Source of the DNA: Rhynchosporium graminicola
Lineage: Eukaryota > Ascomycota > Leotiomycetes > Helotiales > Ploettnerulaceae
Direction of reading: 5' to 3'
Assembly (NCBI GenBank): GCA_900074885.1
Contig: FJUW01000012.1
Coordinates: 558,001 to 622,000, forward strand
DNA: 64,000 nt
Both the position numbers and the translations under genes were made by a program. Shown here in pieces: positions 12,315-23,702 of this stretch. Below the pieces are notes generated by a model. The model saw nothing but the letters and a program-made list of their open reading frames with translations. It had not been told where the DNA came from and did not search any database. Position 1 is the stretch's first letter. Each line of letters starts with the position of its first letter.

Positions 12315-13988
12315 TCAATGCTCCATAGCGTCCTCAAACAGCTTCCGCAACTGCTCCCTCTCCTCGCCAACCTCCTCCGCAAGCCCAGGAGCCAACATCA
12401 AGACTCTCTTCTGCGGCAGCGTGCCCTCGACAAGATCATCTAAATGTTCTCTCTTGAAGCCTAAATCCTTCAGCCCTCTCGGCTGATCGCCTAACTCAGC
12501 TAAGAATTTTTCGAGAGCTTCACCAAGTACTTCACCTGCGCTCTCTTTCTTGACGTTAGATATATCGACGCCGAAGGCTTCAGCGGCTGCGAGATGGCGT
12601 TCGGGGTTGGAGGGTCCGGTGAAGCGGAAGACAGCGGGGGCGGAGACGGCGACGCTGACACCGTGAGGGATGATGGGCGTGTCGATTTGGTAGCCGGCGT
12701 GTTTGTAGCCGGGATTTTGTCCGGAGATAGGATAGGACATGCCTGTCTTATGTTAGAGAGTTACTTTCGCCTCGTTGGTTACCAGCAGCGACCGACCGTG
12801 GCATAGATGCACTCCTGCGTTCCCGAAGCCGACGCCGGCAAGGGTAGCGGCTAGTAACATTTGACTTTGCGCTTCGTGATCTTCTGGATCTTTGACAGCT
12901 CTGGGTAGATACTTGACCGTGCTCCTGAGAGCTTGGAGAGAAAAAATATCACTAATGGGATTGGCGCCCTGATATGCTGGTCTGTTGATCGGGTTCGTGG
13001 GTCGTGGTATACGTTCAAAGTACGGGATAGCAGTCCAACTTTCTAGACTGTGGCACAGAACATCTAATCCCGAGCTCGCGTGGACAGCAGAAGGCATTGT
13101 GCGAGTGTTTAAAGGATCACATATTCCTAGAGTTGGCTTCAAGTTCCTGTGCGCTATTCCTGTCTTCGCACGTTTAGATACTAGGTCGAAGATCGCGGTT
13201 CCGGTTGTCTCGGAACCGGTGCCTGCCGTTGTGGGAACGGCAATGAGAGGTTTCAGTGGCTTGTCGATTGGTAATCCCTTGCCTAGTGGTGCGTTGACGA
13301 AGTCGAGAAAATCCGCGTCAGGGTAGCAGATATAGAGATTCATGAGTTTGGCTGTATCAATTACAGATCCACCACCTACAGCCAGGAAAGCATCCGGCTG
13401 GTATGGCTTAGCAAAGTCAATTGCTTCCCGGATTCTGTTTCTCCCAATTAGACATGATAATATAAATAGCCGAAAGCTTAAAGCGGGAATGACTTACGAG
13501 CTATCCTTTGGCTCAACTCTACACTTATCATAGACAGTAAACTCCACACCTTCCCTCGACAAGCCCTCCACAACTTGTTTCATAGCATCCAAATTCCTTA
13601 CCACACTGTCCGTAACCACACAAACGCGCTTCGCACCCATATTCTTGAAATCCATGCCAACTTCTTTTGTCACACCCGGCCCGAATCTAATGGACGACGC
13701 GGCCATCTCGAAAGCATATTCCTTCTGTCGCGAGAGGTCGACCGGTGTGGCATAATTGCGCTGCAGGTTCCGCTTGGCGTGGGAGAGGAGCCCGGATGAT
13801 GGTTGGTGATGGTGGTGATGTGATGGATTGCCATGGCAGGGACAGCTGGGTGGATGGGTGTATTGCACTGTTCGAAGGAGATTCATGGCTCGTGCCGCTC
13901 TCTATAGATATTCAGGATCATGGGAGTTTAAAAAAGGTGGCGCTCTTGAATTTCTTACTGTAGGAGCAATTCGCACTGCGGAAGCCAT
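12315..13988 (-). CDS. Hydroxyacid-oxoacid transhydrogenase, mitochondrial (iron-type ADH family, ADHFE1-like)
   Basis: Inferred exons in coding order: 13988-13959, 13901-13498, 13434-12797 and 12742-12315, about 499 aa. The family couples oxidation of 4-hydroxybutyrate to reduction of 2-oxoglutarate in mitochondria. Visible signatures are GGGSVIDTAK (nucleotide site), AVPTTAGTGSETTGTA, and the metal-ligand blocks LDVLCHSLESW and IIPHGVSVAV. An Arg-rich, His/Pro-rich leader (RAARAMNLLRTV, then PSCPCHG) fits a mitochondrial presequence. The 30-bp first exon (MASAVRIAPT) is chosen because it supplies an ATG in phase and matches the usual N-terminus. Starting at the internal ATG 13886 is the fallback. 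The third intron has an unusual donor (GTCGGT). Confidence 0.9.
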
Positions 13989-15152
13989 CTTGAGCAGGAA
14001 TGGGGTCGCCAAAATCCTCTTTCAGAAAGAAGTCTGAGAAGCTGGACCTGTATTTATAATATTAATATGAGGAAGAGACTTTTCAATCAGGTTCAGTAGC
14101 TGATAAGTAAAGAGAATCTGAATTGAATAAGAGAAGAGGAGAGGAGAGGGACGGAGTGAGAGTCGGAACAGTGTTAGAGACTAGAGTAGAGCTCGAGCTC
14201 CAGGTTTCCCCGCATCCTCGGCTTCACAATCCCGACAGGGGTGCAGGGGAGGTGATACAAGGATGTGCCTGCGTTCTACTTTCGGATCTATCTTTCGAAT
14301 CAAGTATAATAAGTACTGCAGAACCAGAATAAGAGGTGTTGAGATAGAGTCTGCAAACAACTACCTATCTAGTCATTGGTCGTTAACTACATGGTCTTTT
14401 TGTTGGTGTGTTGAAAGCTTCCTCCACTAGTGCTCCCTCCTCCCGAATATTTGAGGCCTCGGCTAACTCAAACGAAAACAATAACAACAATAAGAGCTGT
14501 ATTTCGATATGCTTGACGATATCCAGGTAGCCAGAGCCTCGATAACTGCATCGATATTGATGGTCAAAGGTCATAACCAAAACTGCTTGCATTTACTATC
14601 GAGTCTTCTCCGGCACACCAAAGTGCCTAGGTAACTATACGTGTGTAGATCAGCCTCTCCCCAATGTCACAAAGTCAAATCACGACATCAGAACACCACG
14701 AAAGATGATTCGTTTAAACCTCATCATCAAATTTATCACGATCGAAATCGTACGCTTATACACAGCCTCTTCTAGGCTCCTATCCAAGGTATCAAATCGT
14801 ACCCATCCAATATCAATCTGGAAAATAAAGTGTTCCCCTTTCCCTTCCCGTTCCTGGTCCAATCGTCCCCAAAGATATGCATCGGTCGAATAACCATCTC
14901 GATGCGCCGGGGAAACATGTAATACGTGAGAAAGCAAACCTGCTCTGACCCAACTAATGCGCCCCTAGCGTGGTGCAAAGTACCCGTAAAATGCCCAGTC
15001 CGTACTCCAGCTATGCGTGGAGTCAGTCGTCGCTTGCGCTGCGCTGCGTAGTGCAGTATGTGAAAAGCGTTCAAAGATGGCATGCATCCATGATTCAGAT
15101 ATAGGTCCTCAGCGACCACGGCCCTCTATGTTTCAAACCTAAGATCAGAGTA
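13989..15152. other. Transhydrogenase upstream region and ATG13 3' region
   Basis: 1.16 kb. The left part is the promoter of the minus-strand transhydrogenase gene and includes a purine-rich tract (aagagaagaggagaggagagg near 14130). The right part should be the 3' UTR of ATG13. The short frames here are not credible genes. Confidence 0.55.
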
Positions 15153-18100
15153 TCACTCCCCGTGCCATCCTCTGCGGCTACCTCTGCGGCTGCTTGAGCT
15201 AGAGTCTCCTCCGCCTCGTGAATCATAGCCATGTCGTTCGTGAGTCCCTGTCATACTGCTACCTCTGGTCTCCTCAAGACTCTTTCTTGAAATTTCTCTT
15301 CCAATTTCACTCATGTCGAAAAGTAATGGTTCATCGTCATGATCATACGCCCCAACTGTCCTAGTAAAGCTGAGTCTGCCACCACCTCGCTCGCTTGTAC
15401 CACTTCCACTTGCTCGGTCTATCAGACTGGAGGAAGATCCCGTGGGAGGGGTGACACCACGTCCACCACTTTGACCTAGTCTCGGGCGATAAGGAGAGTT
15501 CATAGACCCAGCTGCCTGACCTCGGGGCATTTGGGGAGGTTCAGAATCATTGGCATCAAGAGACGATGATGGCTGGCGAGACATTGCAGAAGACTCTTTC
15601 AATCGAGGCGCCGGTTGCAGCAGACGTGACGGAGATGGGGAAGAAGCTGATGCAACAGGGTCAATTGCTTGACTAGGCCCACGAAGGGCTCTGAAACTAG
15701 GCGGCTCCCTCTCATCGGCACCCAGGCTGATGCTCCGATGAACACCAAATGGAAGATCGCCCAAATCCTCATCTACCGCCATAGACCGTTGCTGCTGTGC
15801 AACGGAGCTCGATCTTCTAGCATGTGGATAATAAGTTCGTGGTGATGTTGGTATGTTGATTGCATTTGTGCCTCGCTCGTTTGTTAGGTCACCGTCGGCA
15901 ACACCCTCTAGATGTGCCTCAGGTGCGGCTCTAGTGTGGCGACTCGTCCTTCGAGGTTCAGCTGAATATTCTGCTACAGAATTGGCACTTAAACGTGATG
16001 GAATGGCCGGAGTATGCGGAGTATGTGGTGAAACTGGCTTGCCAGGCGATGAAGAAACCGACATGGATGTAGCTGCCACCATTGGGGGAATGCTGGACAA
16101 CTGTCTACTTGAAGAGCTGGATGATCGGTGCAGCATGGTCGAGGAAGACATCGACTCGGTTAGTGCGTTATTAGACTCCCGCATCGACTGGAATTTTGAA
16201 AGCTGAACGCTTGTTCGCTTCCTCGATGCCTCTCCTGAAGGTTCGAAACTCTGTAGAGTCTTTTTACTATCCAACAGCTTTAGGAAGTCAGAAATGTTGT
16301 CATCATCGGTCTGTAAGGAGTCTGAGCTAGCACCGACTCCCAGGTCAGCAAGAAGCCCGGAGCCTGGCTGGGCAGAAGATGACAGGCTTTGTTTGCCGCT
16401 GCTTCCTTGATCCTCGTCAACTGTCCTACTAGTACCACCAAAAGACGATCTGCCACGACGATGAGTGAAGCTGCTGCTATACCTACTCATAGGTGTAGGT
16501 TTTGGAGAGCTCGATGTTGATGGTATAGGTACGGTATCTGGTGCAATTGGCCCGCCTCTGAGAGAAGCGGGCATGCCAGCCGTAAGAGAGGATCGATTAC
16601 GAGCTTGCGTCAAGGCACTGATTCCCGAATTTCGCGGTAGTGACTGTGGCGACTGCGGTGGTATTTCTCCCGGATTCTGAAAAGGATTGTTGAGGCCGGG
16701 TGAAGACGATAATGAGCCTGCTTTGAAAGGTTGAAATGATAGTGAAGGCCTCCTCGCAAGCGAAACCCCTCCCGATGATAGTATTGAAGCCCTTGATGTT
16801 TGTAGGGGCCTAGTTTCTTGAGCCGATCCTGATCCAACGGGTGGAGAGCTCGTTTCCGAGCCCATGGTTTTCGCGGCTCGTAGAGCAGATATGGGGCTTG
16901 AAGCTCCCGGCGGTGCATTGCCATGAAAGGTAGACATACTTCCATATGCTTGTATTGGCTCAGAAGCTTCATTTCGTTGGTGCCTATGCGCAGGTAAAGA
17001 CCCAACCTCAACAGTTCGCGAGGTTCCACGACGAATGTCTTTCGCACCTAATGATGGCTGGAAGTAGTGCTCATCGGCGCCCATAAACCTCGAGCTCAGG
17101 AGAGCTTCCGAATCATCAACACGAAAACTACAATCATTTCGGTACGAGACTTCGGCTGAGAACTGTCCTACTGGGGTTTCAGTGGTTCCGAGAAGATAGT
17201 CCGTGGTAACCGGGCCTCCAAACTCATATAAAGGATGAGTAAGCGCATCGAATCGACATTGTTGAACATCACCGGACAATATACGGCAACTGACGCGCAG
17301 CGAACCATTTGCTGTTCCGCTTTTCGCCAGGGTCTTTACAAATCTCCAAGCTGGGACAAATTTGGTTGTCGCATATAACGAGCGAAAGAAGACAATGCAC
17401 TTCTTGTAGACTGTGGGTAATGTAGAGCCAAAGTCGTGTGTCCTTTCTCCTGGACTATCTTTAAGTTCGATCCTCCACCTCTCCAGTATGACCTCGCTAT
17501 TTTCTCTTGATCCGCTAGACCTATTAAGTGCCTCGATCACATCCCACCTCTTCCCTTGGTCGTCAACAATAACCAGGCTCTGACTACTTGTTAAACTCGA
17601 TGTATCGATAAATGTTTCGATTATGAGTGGTAAAGGACGATTTTGGTATCCTCCACAGGTCTTCCACAAACCGAGATCGTTCTTAAAGGCGCTTGTGTCG
17701 TCGGTCTCAATCTGGAACTACAATTGCCGGTTGTTACTTTACTGAGGACAAAGTAGAAAGATGCTCTCAAGACATACCCATTTATTAAGCTTCTTCGTCC
17801 CATCTTTGGTAAACACCACAGGCAGCGGCATTCGCGATTGTAAGACAAGGTAGGCAGCCTTAGTATGGAAGTTCTAATACGCAAGTTCTTAGTTGGGCAA
17901 TCTATTGGAATCTTATGATTGACTGAGCTCACCTGTATAATCTGGTCCAGTTTCTTTACCACATCTCGACTTGGGCCGCTTGTAGCTATTACACCACTAT
18001 CCCCACTGGTCTCATCAGCATTGCTGTATGCCGGCGTATCTGTTGCTAACCTGGAACTCGAACTCGAGCCTTCTTCTCTAGCGTTATTCGTCCGAGTCGG

Positions 18101-18163
18101 GTTCGTTCGAGGGGAGGAGGCAGGCGAAGTCGTGATCGGTGGAGGGCGTGGATGTTGATGCAT
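15153..18163 (-). CDS. ATG13: Autophagy-related protein 13
   Basis: Inferred exons in coding order: 18163-17933, 17873-17778 and 17717-15153, about 963 aa. Residues from about 65 to 300 form the HORMA domain; family-typical segments are KKLDQIIQNFHTKAAYLVLQ, then LPVVFTKDGTKKLNKW and the block WRIELKDSPGERTHDFGSTL. The rest is a long disordered Ser/Pro-rich region. Near residue 580 it carries DDNISDFLKLLDSKKTLQSF, which matches the conserved Atg1-binding (MIM) segment. Atg13 is the regulatory subunit of the Atg1 kinase complex at the phagophore assembly site and is controlled by TORC1 phosphorylation; the Ser-rich tail fits this. An Arg/Gly/Ser-rich C-terminus ends the protein. Both introns are short with clean borders. 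Confidence 0.92.
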
Positions 18164-18705
18164 CTTGAAGTCTTTCTGCTCGACGAAAAAAGTGGAATCT
18201 GATACTACTATCGTGTGTGGACTTCGCGTATAAGTATGAACCTGTCTTGCTTCCGCAGGCAAGGCTCCCGGCAGCTCTAGAAGGGCTAGATGTCGAGTGA
18301 AGCAGAACCTAGATACCTCATGATCTGGGCATCCATCGTAGTCTGATCTTGAGTGAGTGAATATGGGTATGAGGGATTGGCGGGCCAGAGTGTAAGTATT
18401 CGAGGAAACGTTGGACTGGACCTAAATCTGGACGTATTGGAATGGTTCCGGTGAGCCCAATCAAGTTGATAGCAGGGGTAGCTGGGGCCTCCGTACAGCT
18501 CAGGCAGTGGCGCGCATCTTTGTTGAAAAGGCTCCTTTGGTGGTAACGTCAACGAGGGAGTCACGGCTGGGCGACACCGAGCAGTTTGGGCAGTTCTCCT
18601 CTCTTCCTTTGGAGATCGAAGATGTTGATGGACGGTGAAGCTAAAGACTAGAGGTTATGACGGGATCGAGGCGAGGACGGGAGTCAGTCAATGTCAACAG
18701 GGGAC

Positions 18706-18742
18706 CGGACCTAGACCTGGACCTGGACCTGGACCTGGACCC
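18706..18742. repeat. Hexanucleotide microsatellite (CTGGAC)n
   Basis: About five imperfect copies of the 6-mer ctggac, with the first copy altered to ctagac. It lies about 540 bp upstream of the ATG13 start. Confidence 0.85.
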
Positions 18743-18953
18743 GTATTCTTATCTCGTGATTGGATCACAGCGCTTACAGGTTGGCCAAGGGACTTTTGAA
18801 TGGGAGGCTACATGAATGGGAAGCTGATGATACTGATATGATACAATTCAAGCAGTATATGAAGGTGCCCCTCGAGCCCTCCGTTGGGATACAATAGTCA
18901 AAGTGAAATAATGATCTTGAAGTACTTGAGTATAAGCTCGAATCAAGAGTCTT

Positions 18954-18980
18954 TGTTTTGTTTTGTTTTGTTTTGTTTTG
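18954..18980. repeat. Pentanucleotide microsatellite (TTTTG)n
   Basis: Five to six uninterrupted TTTTG units upstream of ATG13. Confidence 0.9.
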
Positions 18981-19316
18981 TACGTCAAACGGTATATTGT
19001 ATCTTTCTTGTACTAGCCAGTACTGTGCTAGTGAATCGAGTCGTTATCTATCGCCCGCTAGAATGCCGATCCACCTCCACTCTTCAGTACAGTACAGTAT
19101 GGAGGAGGCAGTACAATACACCAATCCAGACGACTACCTGCAGCTACAGCTACACTACACACCCTCCCATCAGCACCCTCACAACAGAGGAGAGGAGGAT
19201 ACTGGGATAGCTGGGATACCTCGCATACTCACTCGTACACATGCATGTGATGCCCTCCCTTGGTCCTACAGTAGGAGTTCTCCGTACTATTCTACGGTAG
19301 TGGATGTCCGGTCTAG

Positions 19317-19348
19317 TCATGTCAGACATGTCAGACATGTCAGTCATG
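19317..19348. repeat. Tandem palindromic repeat with gacatgtc core
   Basis: Near-identical 10-bp units containing the palindrome gacatgtc occur head to tail (tcagacatgtcagacatgtc). Function is unknown. Confidence 0.7.
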
Positions 19349-20530
19349 CTGCATCCTGGCTTGCATATCGACAGGACTGCAGTGCAGCAGCAGCACGACA
19401 GCAGCAGCGTTGGATTTGCAGTCCCGACGACTCATACGGCTCTCCCATACTCACCTGCCTACCCTGTCCATTGTCGCCATTCGAGCGAACTATTCCGCCT
19501 CGACAGGATCAGACACCAACTGATGTTTCCTTGCCTGGCCTTGCCTTGGCCTTGTCATTTCGCCTCGCCGATTACGGCGAGACTGACTGGTTGAGTATTA
19601 TCGAATCGAGATTCCATTCCATCTTTCAGAAAGTGCTTGTACCTAGTGGCATATCATATCACATCTGAGAGGCGTGAAACAAGTGTGCCTACTGTAGCCA
19701 CCATGGAGTCTTCTTACTCGCGTCTGCCTATCTCCGTACATAAAGATTCCCCACTCTACGTGCATGTCAAGTCCGTCGTCGGGACTAGTTTTCTGCTTCA
19801 GGAACGGAGTCTATCAATTGGTCCATCCTGTTAGAGCCTATCCATGAGTCGGGATTACTCGTGGTAATAGCCATTAGATGTTGAGATCGTGGGTCTCTTG
19901 CAATCAATCATGGATGGGGGCGGGCAAGCAGACACCTAAGCGCTGCTCCACTGAAACCATGTTGGCATGAGCTCATCGACTTTCATGGTACAGCGATTGC
20001 GCATTCGTGGGAGATGATCTTGGATCCTCATCGTTAAGTTACCTCGAAATTCCAAGTCCCACTCAATTGGATTCTCCTAGCGCGCTTATGCACTATGGAA
20101 TGCACATCACGGAGCACATCGCTGATGTTACCAGGTGGCAAGGAGGTCTCCAACTTTCGAGAGCTTGATATTGTTCAATTTTGGGAATATCTAAGGTACA
20201 GTAAGGAGAATGTCAAGCCGCCTAAGAAGATCATGAAAGCCCGCACGACATGTACACCAGGTGGGTCTTTTTCTGTTGTATCAAATAATCAACCAGCAGG
20301 AATCCCCAACACTCAAAGACGAGTGTTTGTTGCTTCCCTATTCCCTTCCTTAGAGGAGCATCTTCTTTCTTCCTCTCACTAATTTATGACAATTTTGGAT
20401 CACAGGCAATCATCTGACTAGACAGGCTTGGAAATGGGCATCTTTAATTATTTGTGACAAAAGTTGTATACTACTGTACAGATCATCCGAAGAACTGTTA
20501 TAGAGAATGCTCGACTCACCTCTCAGGTCA

Positions 20531-21229
20531 TCAGAAGGCATCGGTCCACGCCGATCCCCACTTCCTAACCCTCTCGCGCTCCTCATGAGCATACTTACAC
20601 TTTAGATAATGTTGATCGGTAGCCTCACCAATGGCCCTACCACAAAGTTCACAATTGTCCACGTTGGGATCTTGCTCAACGTCTGCGCCGCCAGCGAAAG
20701 GGACGTTGGTGGCGTGGCCGTGATGAGTATGGTCGAAAAGGGTGTCGAGCCAGGAGGCTAAGAGCTCTGGTTCTGGTGCCGAGATGATAGAGATGGACGA
20801 GCAATTTGCTATGCTTGAGATAGAGGAGGGAGTGGGCGAAGTCTGTTCAGGAGAAAGATGATATGGTGAAGAGATGATGTACTCGGATCTGATGTTGGAG
20901 AGATAACTGTCACTATTCTCCTCGTAGCTTACCTCGTTTGCTTCGTCATCCTCGATACCGGACTCGGATTCGTCTGTCTCATCGGCTCCACCGGTGAACT
21001 CTTCGCCGGCGTTGAGTACGATATCTCTGTTGATTTGGCTCTCTTCGACCCACTCGTCAGTAATGGCTCGGCGATTTGCATGCTCCTCCGCATCAAGTGC
21101 GCAATTATCACAGATAGATCCGTAAGGATACAAACAGTCAATGTCGTTGCAAGGCTTGGGAAGATCTGCAGTGGCGTCTGAGTGGAAGCTTGAGCTGGAC
21201 GAGGCGAAGCTTGAGTAGATGGAAGACAT
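20531..21229 (-). CDS. Hypothetical acidic protein with two Cys-motif ends
   Basis: A single-exon frame of 232 aa; the family is not recognised. The N-terminus is Ser-rich, followed by a Cys cluster (DCLYPYGSICDNCALDAEEH, with a C-x2-C pair). The centre is very acidic and Ser-rich (GGADETDESESGIEDDEANE). The C-terminus has NCELCGRAI and then DQHYLKCKYAHEE, giving C-x2-C with a His/Cys pair, which could form a small zinc knuckle. It is transcribed away from the gene at 21719, so the two share a 490-bp upstream region. The Cys spacings suggest metal binding, but no fold can be named from sequence alone. Codon use and length argue that it is a real gene. Confidence 0.65.
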   Translation of the reverse strand: MSSIYSSFASSSSSFHSDATADLPKPCNDIDCLYPYGSICDNCALDAEEHANRRAITDEWVEESQINRDIVLNAGEEFTGGADETDESESGIEDDEANEVSYEENSDSYLSNIRSEYIISSPYHLSPEQTSPTPSSISSIANCSSISIISAPEPELLASWLDTLFDHTHHGHATNVPFAGGADVEQDPNVDNCELCGRAIGEATDQHYLKCKYAHEERERVRKWGSAWTDAF

Positions 21230-21718
21230 GTTGCTTATGTTTCTCTATGGATGTTGTTTACGTGTGCTGAATTTGATAGTTGATTGGTTGTGGAATTGTA
21301 GAGCGGAAGATCTGTCGAGACTTGGATATTGAAGGGCGGTATGACCACTTATCAAGTTCATTGTATTCTGCTGTTCTGATGAAACAAGGGGATTGTTTGA
21401 CTTCCATCCTTTGTAGTCATAACAAAGATCCTTCTTGGGGTGTTGACACGCTTTGTCAACAGGTACAAGACATGAACGAAATGACGATAAAGGTGTACCG
21501 TTGTCCATTATTGCAAATGTCATTAAATATTTAAAGGGCATTGTCGCTTGACCGTGTCCAAGATAATCCTTTCTGGATTGCAAAACAATGCCAGAACAGG
21601 CACAAACGGAGGAACCCCGATGGGTGTTAAATACCGGCTGGAGAGCGATTCGAAAAAGTCAATTTCTCCTTGGAGACATCCACTCTTACCTCAAAAGACC
21701 ACCCACCCACCACGCATC
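21230..21718. other. Shared divergent upstream region
   Basis: 490 bp between two divergent unrecognised genes. An in-frame ATG at 21620 could extend the right-hand gene. No clear regulatory motif was seen. Confidence 0.5.
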
Positions 21719-22711
21719 ATGACTACCGCAATATACCTCAGCAATAGCCAAGCTATGAAGAAGATAAGCCAACCCATGAAGGAGATGAGTAAAGCCAAGA
21801 AGATCAGTCAAGCGACGAAGAGAAGAGAGAAAAGAGATACCTGGATGCTCTGTCGAGACTGTGGGCACCTGGTTCACATAGAATCAAAACCAGAAGAGCT
21901 TTTGCCTGTTGACAGGACTCTCGAGGTTCTACTGAGTACAGGTGACGAGCAATGCATTTACTGTAAGGATCCCTCCTTCGAACCACTCACTCTTCGGACT
22001 CAATTGACCGAGGGCAGATTGAAGCGTGCACACCACTACCATCTGTACATCGACGAAAAGCGTTCAGACAAGGCACGGATTCTGTCAGCAATCGACGTAG
22101 TCCAGTATTCCTTAGATAACAGTTACATTGAAGGCATTTTGGAAGGCGCTATGGCACCGCCGGTTCACAGCATCGTCTACCAAAACCATAACCACAACGC
22201 GTTCATGAACTGGTCTGCTCAGCAGCGGGCCATCATTTCAAACCGTAAGATGGCTGTGGCAGAAGAGCTTCTACCAAAGCGCATGGAAGACCTGGAGTAT
22301 CTCTTCAGAACGGAACAAACAGAATCTGACTGCGTTTTTGCGTTTGCCCAAGGAAAGCTTCTTGGACAACTTTGGGCTGACCTGCAAAGGAAGGCAATTC
22401 CCTCACCTCATCTTGGTCCACAACTACCAGAGTCGAGAACATGGCAAGTCGATCCACACAGGTCTTGCTCCGTGCGGAAACCATTGAGAGGATGGGGAAA
22501 GGGTGCAGGCATTAACTCTAAGCGAACAATACAGAACAGAAGGGTACTCATCAAGATGGCACTCAAGGGACAGAGGCAGCGGGCGGAAAAGGAGGAGGTT
22601 GATAGACTTGCTCAATTCGAGCCGCTCAAGCGCACCGACCAGAAATCTCTCCCTCCATATTCTCCCCGTGTCTGCATAACTTCTCCTCCTGAACTTGGAG
22701 AATGGATGTGA
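21719..22711 (+). CDS. Hypothetical basic protein with paired CxxC motifs
   Basis: A single exon, 330 aa from the ATG at 21719, or 363 aa from the in-frame ATG at 21620. The later start has an A at -3, so I prefer it. A Lys/Arg-rich N-terminal stretch (KKISQATKRREKRDTW) is followed by MLCRDCGHLVHIE and, about 40 residues later, EQCIYCKDPSFEPL. That gives two C-x2-C pairs resembling a zinc ribbon. The middle is helical and polar (YHLYIDEKRSDKARILSAID), and the C-terminal third is basic with Pro. The family is not recognised. Its neighbour at 20531 also has Cys pairs, but I see no clear homology between them. Confidence 0.65.
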   Translation: MTTAIYLSNSQAMKKISQPMKEMSKAKKISQATKRREKRDTWMLCRDCGHLVHIESKPEELLPVDRTLEVLLSTGDEQCIYCKDPSFEPLTLRTQLTEGRLKRAHHYHLYIDEKRSDKARILSAIDVVQYSLDNSYIEGILEGAMAPPVHSIVYQNHNHNAFMNWSAQQRAIISNRKMAVAEELLPKRMEDLEYLFRTEQTESDCVFAFAQGKLLGQLWADLQRKAIPSPHLGPQLPESRTWQVDPHRSCSVRKPLRGWGKGAGINSKRTIQNRRVLIKMALKGQRQRAEKEEVDRLAQFEPLKRTDQKSLPPYSPRVCITSPPELGEWM

Positions 22712-23702
22712 CGGTCCAAATACAAACGAATGAAACGAAATTCCTTTTGACCCTTACTTTGAAGAACTTGAGCAACAAATGCAACGTGAAATTGTGACAC
22801 AATCCGGCAAATGAGAAAAGTATTCAGGCCAAGGTAAACACAGGAGAAGAAATCGGACGAACGAGAGCAGGAATAGAAGAGCTTTAGAGTCTTGGAACAA
22901 TCAAATCAAAAGATCTTCTTCTTATTTGTATGTCTTGCAAGACCAGCCATGCATGCATGGTGTTTCCACTCCTTCGCGGACTGGGGGAGGCTGGCTTTGC
23001 ATGTGCAGGAGGATTAGCGCAAGCTTCACCGCTCGATAAACATGGACACCTTATACAATACAGATAGCAAAGCACATCATTGTATAAATAGATTATCCTC
23101 CGCTTCCATCTTCCTCGCTTGGTATGACTCTTTCTTGTTGCTGCTTGATGCGTCTGATGGTAGAATTTTGACTGAGTACCACCGTTAAGATAGGTAGGTA
23201 AGGCCGGCAGGTTGGTTGGAATCCAGACGGCGGAGTCGATTCGATGTCCAATTACCACGACCATGTGGCCACCCTGATTGGTCAGGGGGGGCTTCCACAA
23301 ACAGCCTTCCAATGTTCCTTCTGCCTCTGTCATCAATGAGTCTTGATTGCTATAGATTCTTTCCAAGAACACGTCTGTACGAAACTAATTAGCAGGATCG
23401 ATCGCATATCCCCTTTGAACACCAGCTTTTCATACACAATTAGACACGTCTCAATCCAACATCCTCGCGCAATTTGTGCATTTACAGTGCTCTTCGTCCG
23501 CCACCAAACCTCACCAACCCGGAATCGCAATAAATATATACCACCGCGCAAATCGTCTGGCAGATTCAGAGCAGCCTTTTGCCCCTTCCTCCTTCTTCGG
23601 GATTCTCCTCTACTTCATCGCCTTTAAAAACGCCGTGTCCCATAGAGGTCACAGCGAGGTATTTGAAGTGAAGGAGATATTCTCTTTGCCACATTCCAAC
23701 CG
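22712..23702. other. Upstream region of the ankyrin-RCC1-BTB gene
   Basis: About 1 kb: the 3' region of the gene ending at 22711, then the promoter and leader of the gene starting at 23703. The last 300 bp are C/T-rich. An open frame without an ATG (23476-23706) reaches the start codon and is treated as chance. Confidence 0.55.

Larger units (their letters stand above)
18164..20530. other. Repeat-rich upstream region of ATG13
   Basis: 2.4 kb that holds the ATG13 promoter side and the 3' region of the gene at 20531. Three simple repeats are listed separately. The open frame at 18958-19668 is built from repeat and palindromic DNA and is not supported as a gene. Confidence 0.55.

Noticed and set aside
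13498..13886. Transhydrogenase start at the ATG 13886
   Set aside because: A 30-bp upstream exon with clean splice sites supplies an in-phase ATG and a better mitochondrial leader; kept only as an alternative.
18958..19668. 236-codon plus-strand open frame
   Set aside because: It starts in a TTTTG microsatellite and runs through palindromic repeats; its composition is erratic and no motif is recognisable.
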